Notes: a model not told the origin generated them from the letters alone. Positions 1 through 10,592 are shown, counted from the stretch's first letter. The stretch is DNA of 64,000 nucleotides from Meghimatium bilineatum (GCA_034231615.1 CM067302.1:11522820-11586819); one strand, 5' to 3'. Numbers and translations: made by a program.

Positions 1-194
1 ATGGTTTAATGCTGCTAAACCTGCATCTCTCCACTTGACACATCCGATATTTCAGGTTCACTTTGACACTGCATGAGATGGGACAACCAGCTTTACTCAT
101 ACTCACCTTAATCACTTTTTATCTTCCATTTCAGGCCTCTTCAACGCATGGACAATTCAATTTGTGATTTAACTTTTGGTTATCAGTGGGATTG

Positions 195-1203
195 ATATTT
201 CAAGATTCAATACAAAAGTTCATATATATCAATTGAGATTGGAGAGTTCTTCAAAACAACTGTGGGAGTTCATCAGGGATGCATAATGTCCCTGTACTTT
301 TTAACATATACTTAGAGCACATCATACAAGAGACATTACATGATTACAACACGTCTATATCGATCGGAGGTCGCCCTATTTGCAACTTGCGTTTCGCTGA
401 TGATATTGATCTTATAGCTGGGTCAGAACAATCATTGCAAGAATTAACATCACTGTTGGAAAAGTTACCAGCAAGTACGGAATGGAAATCAATACAGATA
501 AGAGCAAAATCTTGGTAAACAGCAGAGACACAGAAAACCAGACTAATATCATGATGAATGGACATAAGCTTGAGGATGTGAATACCTTCAAATACCTCGG
601 ATCCAGTATATGCAGCGATGGTAAATGCAAATCAGAACTAAAAATAAGGCTGGAGATGGCTTTAGCGTCTTTTTCAAGGCTAACTGTGATTTGGAAAAGC
701 AACATCAGTGTTGTAGTGAAAATCAAACTGTATAAGTCGCTGGTGCTTTCTGTTGTGTTGTATGGTTGGGAGAGGCGGACATGGAGAGAAGATTACAGGC
801 TTTCGAGTACAACAGCTACAGAAGAATTCTACGAATTTCCTATAGGGAACATAAGACCAATGTGTACATAAGAAATAAAGTAGAGATGTGTGCAGGTGTT
901 CAGGAGCCATTGCTTTCAATAGTGAAGCGACGAAAACTAGCATGGTTCGGACATGTATGCAGGCACGATTCCTTGTCAAAAACAATACTGCAAGGAACTG
1001 TCGAGGGTAGAAGAAGCAGAGGATAATATAAGAGGATAAGCAAAAGACATGGACAGACAACATCAAGGAATGGACAGAGCAAGATATTTCCACACTCATC
1101 CGCATCGCTGAGGATAGAATTCGCTGGAGGACTCTGTGTGCTGAAGCATCCAATGTGGTACCCCTACGACCCTGAAGGATTATGGGTTTATTGATTGATT
1201 GAT
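195..1203 (+). mobile_element. LINE reverse-transcriptase fragment, frameshifted, with TTGA-repeat 3' tail
   Basis: Remnant of a non-LTR retrotransposon; the protein would copy element RNA into DNA at a nicked target. The readable frame moves between three registers. A GVHQGC-like RT motif lies near 268-285. The catalytic FADD box is at 393-404, followed by DIDLIAGSEQSLQEL. After a frameshift near 480 come NTDKSKILVNS and FKYLGSSICSDG. After another near 766 come the post-RT motifs YRRILRISYREHKTN and LAWFGHVCRHDSL. The last stretch (TDNIKEWTEQDIS, then DRIRWRTLCAEASN) ends at a stop at 1173-1175. The 3' end is a TTGA tandem (about 1191-1203), typical of LINEs with short-repeat tails rather than poly-A. 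No endonuclease domain is present, so the copy is 5' truncated and dead. The exact clade is not assigned. Confidence 0.9.
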
Positions 1204-1216
1204 ATATCAATCCCAC

Positions 1217-1960
1217 CTTACCCCACTTAGTCATCGGATCATCATCACTGCAAACTGGACATGTTCATCGTTGCTCCGATCTCTCCCTGAGTATATCCGC
1301 CATTACACTTCTGCTGACAGTACCGGTCCTCTGCTGGTTGAGCATCATTCTTATGCATCCTCCAAAAACAATCACTTCTAGCAACACCGCATTTCAAATC
1401 GTGTTGCCTGATATCCCGTCCTGGTAGGCAGCAGCTCCGGTGTGGTCCGCAGCTGCTTAATTGCAGCTGCCACTCCGTATATGGAGGCCATCCCACCATC
1501 AGCTATCTGTGGACGCGGCTGGTAAGGGTTCAGTAGCCCCGCCCCAAGGATACCCTATTGTAAGCATCCTCAATATCTATTGCGACTGCACATGTCTCCG
1601 TGCGCGAATCGAACCGTTCATGTTTATTTTTGAAAATGGGAGACATCTGTCTTAAGATCTCGTATGTTATGTTTGATTTATGTGATGTTTTCCCCTTTCA
1701 AACTGTGTCACAAAATACATTTGGTCGTCAACAAACATCGCCAGACTTTTCCTTACAGTAAATGTCCAATCCTTTAGCAGAAATATTTCATGATGAAACA
1801 AGAACATATAGAAATACTAGCAGGCCTAATGTGGCGTCATAGAAAGGGTCTGTTATCAGTAAACATTGTCCTCATCAGGACCAACTCCTTATAGTGGAGA
1901 TGGGGGCTTAGTCTAGCCAACAGAGGCTGGAAATTAAGATTGGACGATGGTTGAACTTTA
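1217..1960. other. Unassigned spacer
   Basis: No gene or repeat family is recognised. The stretch around 1380-1560 is more GC-rich than its surroundings and holds two GCAGCTGC palindromes six bases apart (1449-1456 and 1463-1470). An 84-residue open frame on the minus strand (1245-1499) resembles no family I know and is probably fortuitous. Confidence 0.4.
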
Positions 1961-4303
1961 TCTTCATGGTGCCCTTCATTTGTCTAGTTCTACGACCAGT
2001 ACTGCCATACTCTTCATGGTGCCCTTCATTTGTCCAGTTCTACGACCAGTACTGCCATACTCTTCATGGTGCCCTTCATTTGTCCAGTTCTACGACCAGT
2101 ACTGCCATACTCTTCATGGTGCCCTTCATTTGTCCAGTTCTACAACCGGTACTACCATACTCTTCATGGTGCCCTTCATTTGTCTAGTTCTACGACCGGT
2201 ACTACCATACTCTTCATGGTGCCCTTCATTTGTCTAGTTCTACGACCGGTACTACCATACTCTTCATGGTGCCCTTCACTTGTCCAGTTCTACGACCAGT
2301 ACTGCCATACTCTTCATGGTGCCCTTCATTTGTCTAGTTCTACGACCAGTACTACCATACTCTTCATTTGTCTAGTTCTACGACCAGTACTACCATACTC
2401 TTCATTTGTCTAGTTCTACGACCAGTACTGCCATACTCTTCATGGTGCCCTTCATTTGTCTAGTTCTACGACCAGTACTACCATACTCTTCATGGTGCCC
2501 TTCATTTGTCTAGTTCTACGACCAGTACTACCATACTCTTCATTTGTCTAGTTCTACGACCAGTACTGCCAGCCTCTTCATGGTGCCCTTCATTTGTCTA
2601 GTTCTACGACCAGTACTACCATACTCTTCATGGTGCCCTTCATTTGTCTAGTTCTACGACCAGTACTACCATACTCTTCATTTGTCTAGTTCTACGACCA
2701 GTACTGCCAGCCTCTTCATGGTGCCCTTCATTTGTCTAGTTCTACGACCAGTACTACCATACTCTTCATGGTGCCCTTCATTTGTCTAGTTCTACGACCA
2801 GTACTACCATACTCTTCATTTGTCTAGTTCTACGACCAGTACTACCATACTCTTCATTTGTCTAGTTCTACGACCAGTACTGCCATACTCTTCATGGTGC
2901 CCTTCACTTGTCCAGTTCTACGACCGGTACTACCATACTCTTCATGGTGCCCTTCACTTGTCCAGTTCTACGACCAGTACTGCCATACTCTTCAGGTGCC
3001 CTTCACTTGTCCAGTTCTACGACCAGTACTGCCAGCCTCTTCATGGTGCCCTTCATTTGTCTAGTTCTACGACCGGTACTACCATACTCTTCATTTGTCT
3101 AGTTCTACGACCGGTACTACCATACTCTTCATGGTGACCTTCATTTGTCTAGTTCTACGACCAGTACTGCCATACTCTTCATGGTGCCCTTCATTTGTCT
3201 AGTTCTACGACCAGTACTGCCATACTCTTCATGGTGCCCTTCATTTGTCCAGTTCTACGACCAGTACTGCCATACTCTTCATGGTGCCCTTCATTTGTCC
3301 AGTTCTACGACCAGTACTGCCATACTCTTCATGGTGCCCTTCATTTGTCCAGTTCTACAACCGGTACTACCATACTCTTCATGGTGCCCTTCATTTGTCT
3401 AGTTCTACGACCGGTACTACCATACTCTTCATGGTGCCCTTCATTTGTCTAGTTCTACGACCGGTACTACCATACTCTTCATGGTGCCCTTCACTTGTCC
3501 AGTTCTACGACCAGTACTGCCATACTCTTCATGGTGCCCTTCATTTGTCTAGTTCTACGACCAGTACTACCATACTCTTCATTTGTCTAGTTCTACGACC
3601 AGTACTACCATACTCTTCATTTGTCTAGTTCTACGACCAGTACTGCCATACTCTTCATGGTGCCCTTCATTTGTCTAGTTCTACGACCAGTACTACCATA
3701 CTCTTCATGGTGCCCTTCATTTGTCTAGTTCTACGACCAGTACTACCATACTCTTCATTTGTCTAGTTCTACGACCAGTACTGCCAGCCTCTTCATGGTG
3801 CCCTTCATTTGTCTAGTTCTACGACCAGTACTACCATACTCTTCATGGTGCCCTTCATTTGTCTAGTTCTACGACCAGTACTACCATACTCTTCATTTGT
3901 CTAGTTCTACGACCAGTACTGCCAGCCTCTTCATGGTGCCCTTCATTTGTCTAGTTCTACGACCAGTACTACCATACTCTTCATGGTGCCCTTCATTTGT
4001 CTAGTTCTACGACCAGTACTACCATACTCTTCATTTGTCTAGTTCTACGACCAGTACTACCATACTCTTCATTTGTCTAGTTCTACGACCAGTACTGCCA
4101 TACTCTTCATGGTGCCCTTCACTTGTCCAGTTCTACGACCGGTACTACCATACTCTTCATGGTGCCCTTCACTTGTCCAGTTCTACGACCAGTACTGCCA
4201 TACTCTTCATGGTGCCCTTCACTTGTCCAGTTCTACGACCAGTACTGCCAGCCTCTTCATGGTGCCCTTCATTTGTCTAGTTCTACGACCAGTACTGCCA
4301 TAC
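1961..4303. repeat. 50-bp minisatellite with 38-bp deletion variants and a 1,215-bp internal duplication
   Basis: About fifty direct repeats of a unit containing TCTTCATGGTGCCCTTCATT, then TGTCTAGTTCTACGACCAGT, then ACTGCCATAC. Shorter 38-bp units lack the 12 bases GGTGCCCTTCAT. Common point variants are CTAG/CCAG, CCAGTAC/CCGGTAC, CTGCC/CTACC and CATAC/CAGCC. The variant order in 1961-3100 recurs 1,215 bp further on: the block ending at 2187 matches that ending at 3402, and the block at 2820 matches that at 4035. The array has therefore had a large internal duplication as well as unit-by-unit growth. Unit lengths are not multiples of three and TAG recurs, so the open frames across it are not taken as genes. 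Confidence 0.97.
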
Positions 4304-4439
4304 AGAATGCCAAATTTTCCAGATCTCAGCTTAGATGTGTTATAAATAGTTGTATCTATGTTAAACAGGTGCTCATGAAGCAATAGTTCAAGTGACTATC
4401 ACAAAATGCCACTGTTGATGAAGAAGTGTATACAATGAT

Positions 4440-5212
4440 CGTAACGGGAATCGGCATTGTGTACGCAAATGTGTAGCATAGAAATGGCATTAACCTACAG
4501 ACAAAGCTGAAAGTTTGTAAATAAGTGGTACTTCCAGTGGTTATACGCTAGTGAAACATGGACTGTATATTGATCAGAAACGTTATGAACATCAGATAGT
4601 AAGACAAAATTCCATATACTACTGTCTTTGGCAGATCTGGTATCCCTAGAATTAACATTTTTCTGATGCAGACACATTCCTTGGGCATGTCATCTGGTGA
4701 TTATGCCAGAAAAGAACGTAGAAAATAAAAAACGTCCCATGGCCACCCTCTACAGTTATTAATTCTGTAGAAGAAAATTTTGTGCGCGCATTGGACTTGT
4801 TAATCACGCGCTATTAACTTTATTATTTTTTTCGTACTTATTATTATTGTTGTTGAGTTTTTTGGTCATCCTCGATTACGACGGACGAACATCATGCCAG
4901 ATCATTGCCTGCCAAATATACTTCTCTATGGTGAGCTGGAGAAGAGTACACGATTTTAAGGTGGCCAAAAAATGCGCTACAATGATTCGTTAAATACCTC
5001 ACTGAAAGCATTTTAAATGGACCAAAATACACGGGACGAACTTGCACAAAATAGATCTGCATGACGCTCTACAGTAAAAAAAAAGGAGGCATGCAGCAGC
5101 TCAACAGCGGAAAGTAGCTAGAAAGTCACGGACCAAGATCCGTCTACAGTGGTAATTGGATGCCCGAACTTCCAAGGATATTTACAGCTCGAATAGGGCT
5201 CATTAGCCATCT
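4440..5212 (+). mobile_element. Degenerate zinc-finger-tailed LINE 3' fragment, part 1
   Basis: Clearly related at base level to the much better copy at 59537-60320. Shared stretches include the GAAACATGGACTGT region (4554 on), TTATGAACATCAGAT (4583 on), CTTCTCTATGGTGAGCTGGAGAAG (4920 on) and TTTACAGCTCGAATAGGGCTCATTAG (5181 on). Stops, deletions and an unrelated insert at about 4725-4880 break every frame, so no protein is possible. The element is split at 5212 by a second LINE (5213-5873) and resumes at 5884. It belongs to the LINE type whose RT protein ends in a C2H2 finger. Confidence 0.85.
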
Positions 5213-5873
5213 CATCATCATCAGGTGCCATGCCGGCTGGCGTAGGCGGTCATGGCTCTCCACAGCTCTCTGTCCACAGTATTATGTATCAAAGTCGTTG
5301 TTGTTTCCTTGCCGTGCCAGGTTGTCAAACTGTCTAATATTTTCTCACGTTGCCACCCTCTGTCTTTGTTGTCTTCAATTTTGCCTGTTGTGATTATGTT
5401 CTCTAAACCTGCCTGTCTCATGAAGTGACCCAAAAAAAAAGAATATTGCCTTTTTCTTATATTGTTGATTAAGGTCCGTTTCGCATTTAACTCATTAGTT
5501 TTTCTGGCAGTCCTTGGTATTCTCAGCATTCTTCTGTAGAACCACATCTCTGTTGCCTCCAATCTCCCACTTTCCAGTTTGTTTATTGTCCAAGACTCTC
5601 ACCCATATGTTAGTATTGGGGTTATATAGCACTGCAGAACTCTCTCACCTCTAATGACAAGGTCTTATTACACAGTATATTTTTAATTTTTCTGAATGTT
5701 GTTTTTGCCTGTCCTATTCTGCATCTTATTTCTGTTGAACTTCTTCCATCTGCTGTAATCATTGTACCTAGATATTTGAATTGGTGGACCTGTTTTAATA
5801 CTATATCATTCACTTTGATCTTTCAAGGTGTGTTAATTTGTTTCTTTGACATAACCAGTACTTCTGTTTTCTG
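5213..5873 (-). mobile_element. 5'-truncated LINE inserted inside another LINE, with 10-bp target duplication
   Basis: The minus-strand open frame at 5221-5562 reads as the C-terminal end of a LINE polymerase: EMWFYRRMLRIPRTARKTNE, then LGHFMRQAGLENIITTGKIE, then NTVDRELWRAMTAYASRHGT and stop. An upstream piece (5622-5813) carries VHQFKYLGTMITADGRSS, so a frameshift lies near 5600. The 3' tail is a short ATG/TGA repeat at 5213-5223. The target duplication is TTAGCCATCT at 5203-5212 and TTAGCCATTT at 5874-5883, with one mismatch. The interrupted element continues exactly across it, so this is a target-primed insertion younger than its host. Confidence 0.9.
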
Positions 5874-5883
5874 TTAGCCATTT

Positions 5884-5976
5884 ACGAACTCATAATCAAG
5901 GGCATAACTCTAATTGCATTTTCAAAAGTGGATGTAACAAATGGTCATCATCATTTGTGATGGACGAACAACACAA
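5884..5976 (+). mobile_element. Degenerate zinc-finger-tailed LINE, part 2 (3' end)
   Basis: This is the continuation of the element broken at 5212. It reads ACGAACTCATAATCAAGG, the TAACTCTAATTG region, and AACAAATGGTCATCATCA, base for base like the end of the copy at 60225-60320. It closes at GATGGACGAACAACACAA, where another LINE type begins. Confidence 0.85.
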
Positions 5977-6580
5977 CATAGAAGAATAGAGAGAGCATCA
6001 TGGAAAGAGAAGGAAGCAAACAAAGAGGTTCTAAAAACACTTAATATGAAGAAATAATTTCATTCATTAATTAAATTTTGCTTTTGCGCTGAAGTTAGCG
6101 CATAGGGCAGAGGTCAGATCTCTCCAATTCTGTCTGTTCAAATATATTCTGTGCAGTTCTTGAATAGTATGAATATTGTTTGTCTTACTTCTTCTTCTTC
6201 TTTCGCTCACTTACATTGCTTTACTTAAGTATTGTTCTTCTGAGTGTTTATTTTGGTCTACCCGTATCTGTCATAAAATAATTCATTTGAATGAAAAAGA
6301 ACTGAAATGAACTGACAAAGAAAGAATTACTAAGAGAAATAAAGATCAGGCAAATAAAATATTTTGAACACATTAAAAGACATGACTCCTTATTGAAGAC
6401 CTTACTTGAGGGTAAAGTCGAAGGGAAGAGAGCAAGAGGTAGATAGAGATAAAAGTGGGAGAGTAACATCACACGATGGACAGGTTACAGTCTAGCAGAG
6501 TGCACCGACCACCAAAACAAGAGACAGGGGATGGTGGAGATATGTTGCAGCCAACCTTCGTTGCGGAGACTGGAACAAAA
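5977..6580 (+). mobile_element. Diverged copy of the array LINE family, interrupted by a nested insertion
   Basis: The sequence is the same family as the 13 copies at 36.5-64 kb but in the opposite orientation. 5977-6054 encodes a version of the ...NKEVLKTLNMKK segment. After an insert, 6318-6580 resumes with KELLREIKIRQIKYF, HIKRHDSLLKTLLEGKVEG, and KWESNITRWTGYSLAECT. In-frame TAG/TAA codons follow GKRARGR, and a small insertion at about 6509 shifts the last part (CCSQPSLRR lies in the wrong register for AANLRCG). It is a dead fragment, clearly older than the array copies. Confidence 0.88.
6055..6317 (-). mobile_element. Nested LINE 3' end with 6-bp target duplication
   Basis: The host LINE is split within the coding run AATATGAAGAAAGAATTACT. 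AAGAAA appears at 6049-6054 and again at 6318-6323. The minus strand of the insert reads as a LINE C-terminus, with RQNWRDLTSALCANFSAKAK then stop, and ends in an ATGA-type tail against 6055. An internal (GAA)n stretch on the minus strand (about 6185-6205) resembles the tail of another LINE type, so the insert may itself be composite. Confidence 0.7.
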
Positions 6581-6979
6581 ACGTTGCGAGAGACAAAGTT
6601 CCGCCAGTGTGTTGACGGGAAGAAAAAACTAGAGCAAAGATTAATAACACAACACAACTGCATACCATGCATGCTGTAAGCAGCGATTAAAGAGATTCGG
6701 TGCGGAGTTTACAAACGAATTCCATGATCATCAATTGCCTCCTAAAGACATACGGGAGGCGTGTCATATGTCTTTACCCTGACCATGAAGAAATAGGAGG
6801 GGAAAGTTGAAATTTATTACAGCGATTACTCCTCCTCAACTTAACGATCGCCAGCATTTATGCCATCTCTGTAAAGCATTTAAAGACTTTCAGAATAAAA
6901 TAACATATTTTTCAAACTAAACCAGTTATCACAAGCCTGTATGACATCTTTACTATCAAAATTATTTTCTTTCACCGGT
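6581..6979. other. Unassigned spacer
   Basis: I see no gene, repeat or recognisable element here. The two opposing short open frames over 6469-6679 are read-through of the LINE fragment and its shadow. Confidence 0.4.
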
Positions 6980-7275
6980 AAGATTTTCTAAAAGGAAAAA
7001 GACGTATGGAGTCTAATCTGGAGAATATGATGGGTGTGGAATAATTTCAATATTCAAATCTAGAGAATATGATGTGTGTGGAATAATTTCAATATTCAAA
7101 TCTAGAGAATATGATGTGTGTGGAATAATTTCAATATTCAAATCGTTGGCTGTTTGCAGCACAAGCCATGCTTTATGGGAAGGTACATTGTCTTGAAACA
7201 AGAGCATAATTTGAGTGCGCCTATCCCTCCTTTTCTTGTCAGTCTTTCTTAGTTTGGTATGGTGATCAACGTAGC
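6980..7275 (-). pseudogene. mariner-like transposase remnant with triplicated 14-residue segment
   Basis: The minus-strand frame contains MLLFQDNVPSHKAWLVLQ, corresponding to the mariner/Tc1 block around the second catalytic aspartate (usually HDNAxxH). It is followed by IEIIPHPSYSPD, corresponding to the PHPPYSPDLAPSD block before the third catalytic residue. Between them a 42-bp unit is repeated in tandem three times in frame (about 7018-7143), giving NIEIIPHTSYSLDL repeats that no functional transposase has. A stop (TAG) follows SPD, and after a frameshift the text RLFPFRKS resembles the FLFPxLK motif downstream of the third aspartate. It is a broken DNA-transposon gene; the terminal inverted repeats were not found. 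Confidence 0.75.
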
Positions 7276-7594
7276 ACTGGCCCCTTAGTTGTGTTGCAAT
7301 GAGGTATGTAATTTTTCAATATGACACATTTGACGTCCCATACAACAATCAAAATCACTTTTCTTGATATGCGTTGGTGATGATAATTCTAACGGACTCC
7401 CACAGTATGCTGCAAAATGAACTGTGATTTCTGACCTTTGCACCGCATTCTGCGTTGAAGAAACATAGATAGTACTGCTGGAACCACACAGGGTAAAATG
7501 GGTATTTACCCAGCGAACCACAAGAACAATTAGCATGCATACCCTTCGACATTTACTGGGAGAGACTGAGCACTTATGTGTCTGTCAGTCATTG
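7276..7594. other. Unassigned spacer next to the mariner remnant
   Basis: Two overlapping minus-strand open frames (7285-7552) have no recognisable motif. They might be decayed upstream transposase sequence, but I could not align them to the family. Confidence 0.35.
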
Positions 7595-7931
7595 CTCATC
7601 ATCACTATGCGCCATCTTCGCAGCGAAGGTTGGCTGCAACGGACCTTCAACATCCCCTGTTTCTTGTCTTGGTTATGCACTCTGACAGATTGTAACCTGT
7701 CCATCTCGTGATATTTTTCGCCCACTTGTAGCTCTGCCTACCTTTGCTCGCCTCCCCTCAACACTACACTCAATCACTAAGATCTGCAATAAGGTATCAT
7801 TTCTTTTAATATGTTCAAAATACATTGTGTTTTATCTTTATTTCTTTTAATACTTCTTTTTCTCATACAAAGCATTAAACGCTTTGTGTTCGTTTTCTTA
7901 TCTTTCCACGATTTTCTTCCTATTCTTATAC
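7595..7931 (-). mobile_element. Diverged 3' fragment of the array LINE family
   Basis: The plus-strand text (ATCTTCGCAGCGAAGGTTGG, then CTGTTTCTTGTCTTGG, then TGTAACCTGTCCATCT) matches the 3' end of the 36.5-64 kb LINE copies with many substitutions. It begins with the same TCATCATCA tail and runs as far as the TTCTTCCTATTCTTATA segment, where a microsatellite starts. No long open frame survives. Confidence 0.85.
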
Positions 7932-7939
7932 ATACATAC

Positions 7940-7982
<43 letters not shown>

Positions 7983-7983
7983 T
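7932..7983. repeat. Compound CATA / TG / AG microsatellite
   Basis: CATACATACG is followed by about eleven TG units and about ten AG units, then TGCGTGCGC. It directly adjoins the broken 5' edge of the preceding LINE fragment. Confidence 0.97.
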
Positions 7984-8189
7984 GCGTGCGCATGTTCATT
8001 ATTACATGATGGTCAAACAGCCCTTTTGTAAGCTTAAATATATGTATCGGTCATCTAGAAACAATTTTGAGCAAAACACATTTATGTAATAAATCTATGT
8101 TTTGTGATCCTCATGTTTCATTATTGCTTTGTTTGTAACTCATTATTTTATTATTATAATTATTTTTTTAAAGTACCATTATGATTTTT

Positions 8190-8445
8190 GTGTTTATTTG
8201 AGAACCCCAGGAATTGCGAGTGATTACATTTTACTTCATATGTGCAGTGGGGTGGTTTTTCTGAGCTTTCTTTCATACCCAGGAGAATTCATCTTTCGGT
8301 TTAGTACAATGTATATTGAAGGAGCCTTCTACTCAGAGGGGGTCTATAAATGTATAGATGACATGCTACAAATAAGGTTCCATAAGAGAGGCTCAATATA
8401 ACGACATATCATCTACTAAGGTTTTCTGTTGCATTGTTGGTACTC
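8190..8445 (+). repeat. Unclassified dispersed repeat, copy 1
   Basis: This segment matches the reverse complement of 10858-11146 over about 250 bp. Shared words include TTTCTTTCATACCCAGGAGA, ATTGAAGGAG, TGTATAGATGACA and CTACTAAGGTTTTCTGTTGC. In one frame both copies encode FLSYPG(E/D)F, IEG, GVY and CIDD at matching positions. The present copy keeps this frame open for 90 residues (8129-8401). I do not recognise the family. It may be part of a transposon or a duplicated exon. Confidence 0.8.
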
Positions 8446-9064
8446 TTATGAGAAAGTGCTCTTCTTTCAACCGCGGACATGATCCAATTCGTTTCTTGTT
8501 CTTCTGCGTTCGTTTTCAGACTCCTGATCAGCATTATGTAGTTCGGAGAACTAAGTGTATTGTGTTATAGCTAATATCTTAACTGAGATCCTGCGCTTTT
8601 TGGCCTGCCAGATCCTACTTCAGCATAGCTTCTTTGTCACTTTGACTGTTTTTGGGATGAAACAACCAACGTGAGCCCAATACCTGCTTAGTCGTCTCTT
8701 ACAACAAGATTGACAGGTAGCAATGTTGCCTTTCTTTACTCTAGTTTATGACTCCCTAAACACTCGGGCGACAATTTGGTTATATCATCAAAGTTTTTAA
8801 CCATCAGATGATAATAATAGAGGTTGTGTTCTGGTAATCCAGCCACCACGAATTCAATAGTATGTATTTAAGAGTTGTGGCGCAGAATCAAAACTGTCGG
8901 GTTATATAATGCAGCACGTTTTTATTATCCCAAATTTATTATTAGAACCGTGGTTACAGGATTATCTGAACCAGTACCCAGTGAGTACTCCCCCACCCCC
9001 CCCCCCATATTTTTTTATGTTCACAACTCTCTGATATAACTAAATTGGACTCACCCCCGTAATT
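8446..9064. other. Spacer with possible old dispersed repeat
   Basis: No gene is visible. 8690-8735 (TCTCTTACAACAAGATTGAC, then AGCAATGTTGCC) resembles 13708-13752 (GTCTTTTACAACATGCATGT, then CACAGTGTTGCC), suggesting an old dispersed element. A poly-C run lies near 8988-9005. Confidence 0.35.
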
Positions 9065-9580
9065 TAAAGAGGCGTAACTCACCACGGATCAACATGTGAC
9101 ATATTTTTTTCCAGAACGTGGTCTTCCTTATGGCTCTATTGAATTCTCCTCGGTCTTGAGTAAGGTGTACCGCCTCCTTTAGGGCAGACATTCCTGTATG
9201 TCTTCTGTCCAACGGCGTCTTGGTCGGACTTTACCCCTGTTACCTTATATCATTCCTCAAATATCACCATCTCCATACCGTCATGTCTCTTAACATGACC
9301 GGAGAAAAAAAGTTTTTAATTTACTATGGTTTTCAGAAGCCAGCTCTCTTGGGCGATGATTGTGCTTTGCACCTCCTGGTTTATTTTCCTTGCTGTCCAT
9401 GATTTTCTCAGAACTCTTCTGTAGCACTTTAATTCAAATGATGTTATTATAGTAGACAATGTTTTATTTAGTGCCCATGCTTCGCATGCTTTGCATTCGT
9501 CGTTACTGGAAGCACACATGTTTGTAATAAGCACTTTTTGGTTCTTTTTTGGTTCACAAGGGGATATCATCATAATTTCC
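9065..9580 (-). mobile_element. LINE post-RT fragment
   Basis: The minus strand reads ACEAWALNKTLSTIITSFEL, then KCYRRVLRKSWTARKINQEV, then after a stop GHVKRHDGMEM. This is the standard run after the RT catalytic region in LINE proteins of this kind (YGxETWTLN..., EMxCYRRxLRISW..., GHxxRHD). Further 3' (toward 9065) only scraps such as PYSRPRRIQ are readable. Several stops and shifts make it non-functional. It differs enough from the array family to be another subfamily. Confidence 0.8.
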
Positions 9581-9757
9581 AGTTTTTGTACACAGAAATC
9601 ATGGTCAACCTACGTATGAGCTTTCCATAATAATATTGTAAACATTTTAGACAGATGCATGCAACAGAAAAAAGAACAAACTATTTGTTTAATTCGTGTT
9701 GAAATTGAAAATGTAGTAAGAGTAGATTTCTTCACTTTATTTTGATGCAATAATTAG

Positions 9758-10180
9758 TCTTCTTCTTTTTCTCGTTTACAGTTTGACATGTCTACACAGC
9801 AAGTTCTGTTTTCTTAATAAATGCTGCTGTATTTGAAAGCTCCTCAGTGCTTCCATACATCTTTCTGTGGACATCCATCTCTGTTGGCCAGTGTTCTTCC
9901 CTTAACTGGTTTAGTGTATTGCAGTCTTGCAAGATATGTTCAGCGGTATGTGCTGCCTGCCCACAAGGGCACAGAGGTGATGGACAAGTCTTAGTCTATT
10001 TAAGTGGCTGTTTAATATGTTGTGTCCTGTTCTGAGGCGGAAAATAATGACCTGCTCTGCTCTGTCGAGATAGTGGTCATTGTCTTTTTGGTGGTCAACT
10101 TTCCTGATGGTTTTAATGAGTAATTGCTTTTCTTTGTAATTGCTTGGTCTTTTTGTTCCAGTGTTGCTCAATCCTTTGTT
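9758..10180 (-). mobile_element. 3' end of an RNase-H-type LINE with (AAG)n tail
   Basis: The minus strand encodes the C-terminal end of a LINE polyprotein of the kind that carries RNase H. DRAEQVIIFRLRTGHN (end of the 86-residue frame 9911-10171) is followed, after a frameshift near 9990, by the zinc-knuckle-like CPCGQAAHTAEHILQDC and then EEHWPTEMDVHRKMYGS, FIKKTELAV and stop. The 3' tail is AGAAAAAGAAGAAG (near 9758-9772 on the plus strand as its complement). The same C-terminal pattern is found in the nine short inserts of the satellite array. Confidence 0.85.
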
Positions 10181-10477
10181 AGTCTATCTGCCTTTTCATT
10201 TCCTGGTATGCCACAGTGGGATGATAACTAATAAGGGGACAATAATTTGTTAAAACAAATTTATTGACAATTGTTCTTATTATCTCCCTTTGATTGCAAA
10301 AAGTAAAACCGTCTTTTAGAAAATGGCAAGTTCTCTGTTTACTGTGACTAAATTAGTATGTTTTTTTAAAAAATAAAGCATTATGTTAAGTGAAAGTGAC
10401 TATCTAAGACACAATAGTCACATTTTCTTCCTGTAAACAGAGCCCTATTTCTATTTCGTGATTTAGATTTTAAAAGT

Positions 10478-10592
10478 TAGATTAGTGGTCAACCCGTGTG
10501 GTGTACTGAACTATGTATAGTAGATTAATGGTTAGCCCGTATGATGTGGAGTGTGCTATGTATGATAGACCAGTGATCAGTCCGTGTGGTGC
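10478..10592. repeat. Three diverged 43-45 bp direct repeats
   Basis: Units begin TAGATTAGTGGTCAACCCGT (10478), TAGATTAATGGTTAGCCCGT (10521) and TAGACCAGTGATCAGTCCGT (10566). They are diverged, so the array is old. The rest of 10181-10734 shows nothing recognisable. Confidence 0.75.

Noticed and set aside
1947-2413. Open frames up to 127 residues across the 50-bp minisatellite
   Set aside because: The unit length shifts the frame at every repeat, and openness depends only on the CTAG/CCAG variant. No start context or domain supports a gene.
7285-7552. Pair of overlapping minus-strand frames as a cysteine-rich small gene
   Set aside because: Two different frames of one stretch, no signal peptide or family motif, next to a decayed transposon.
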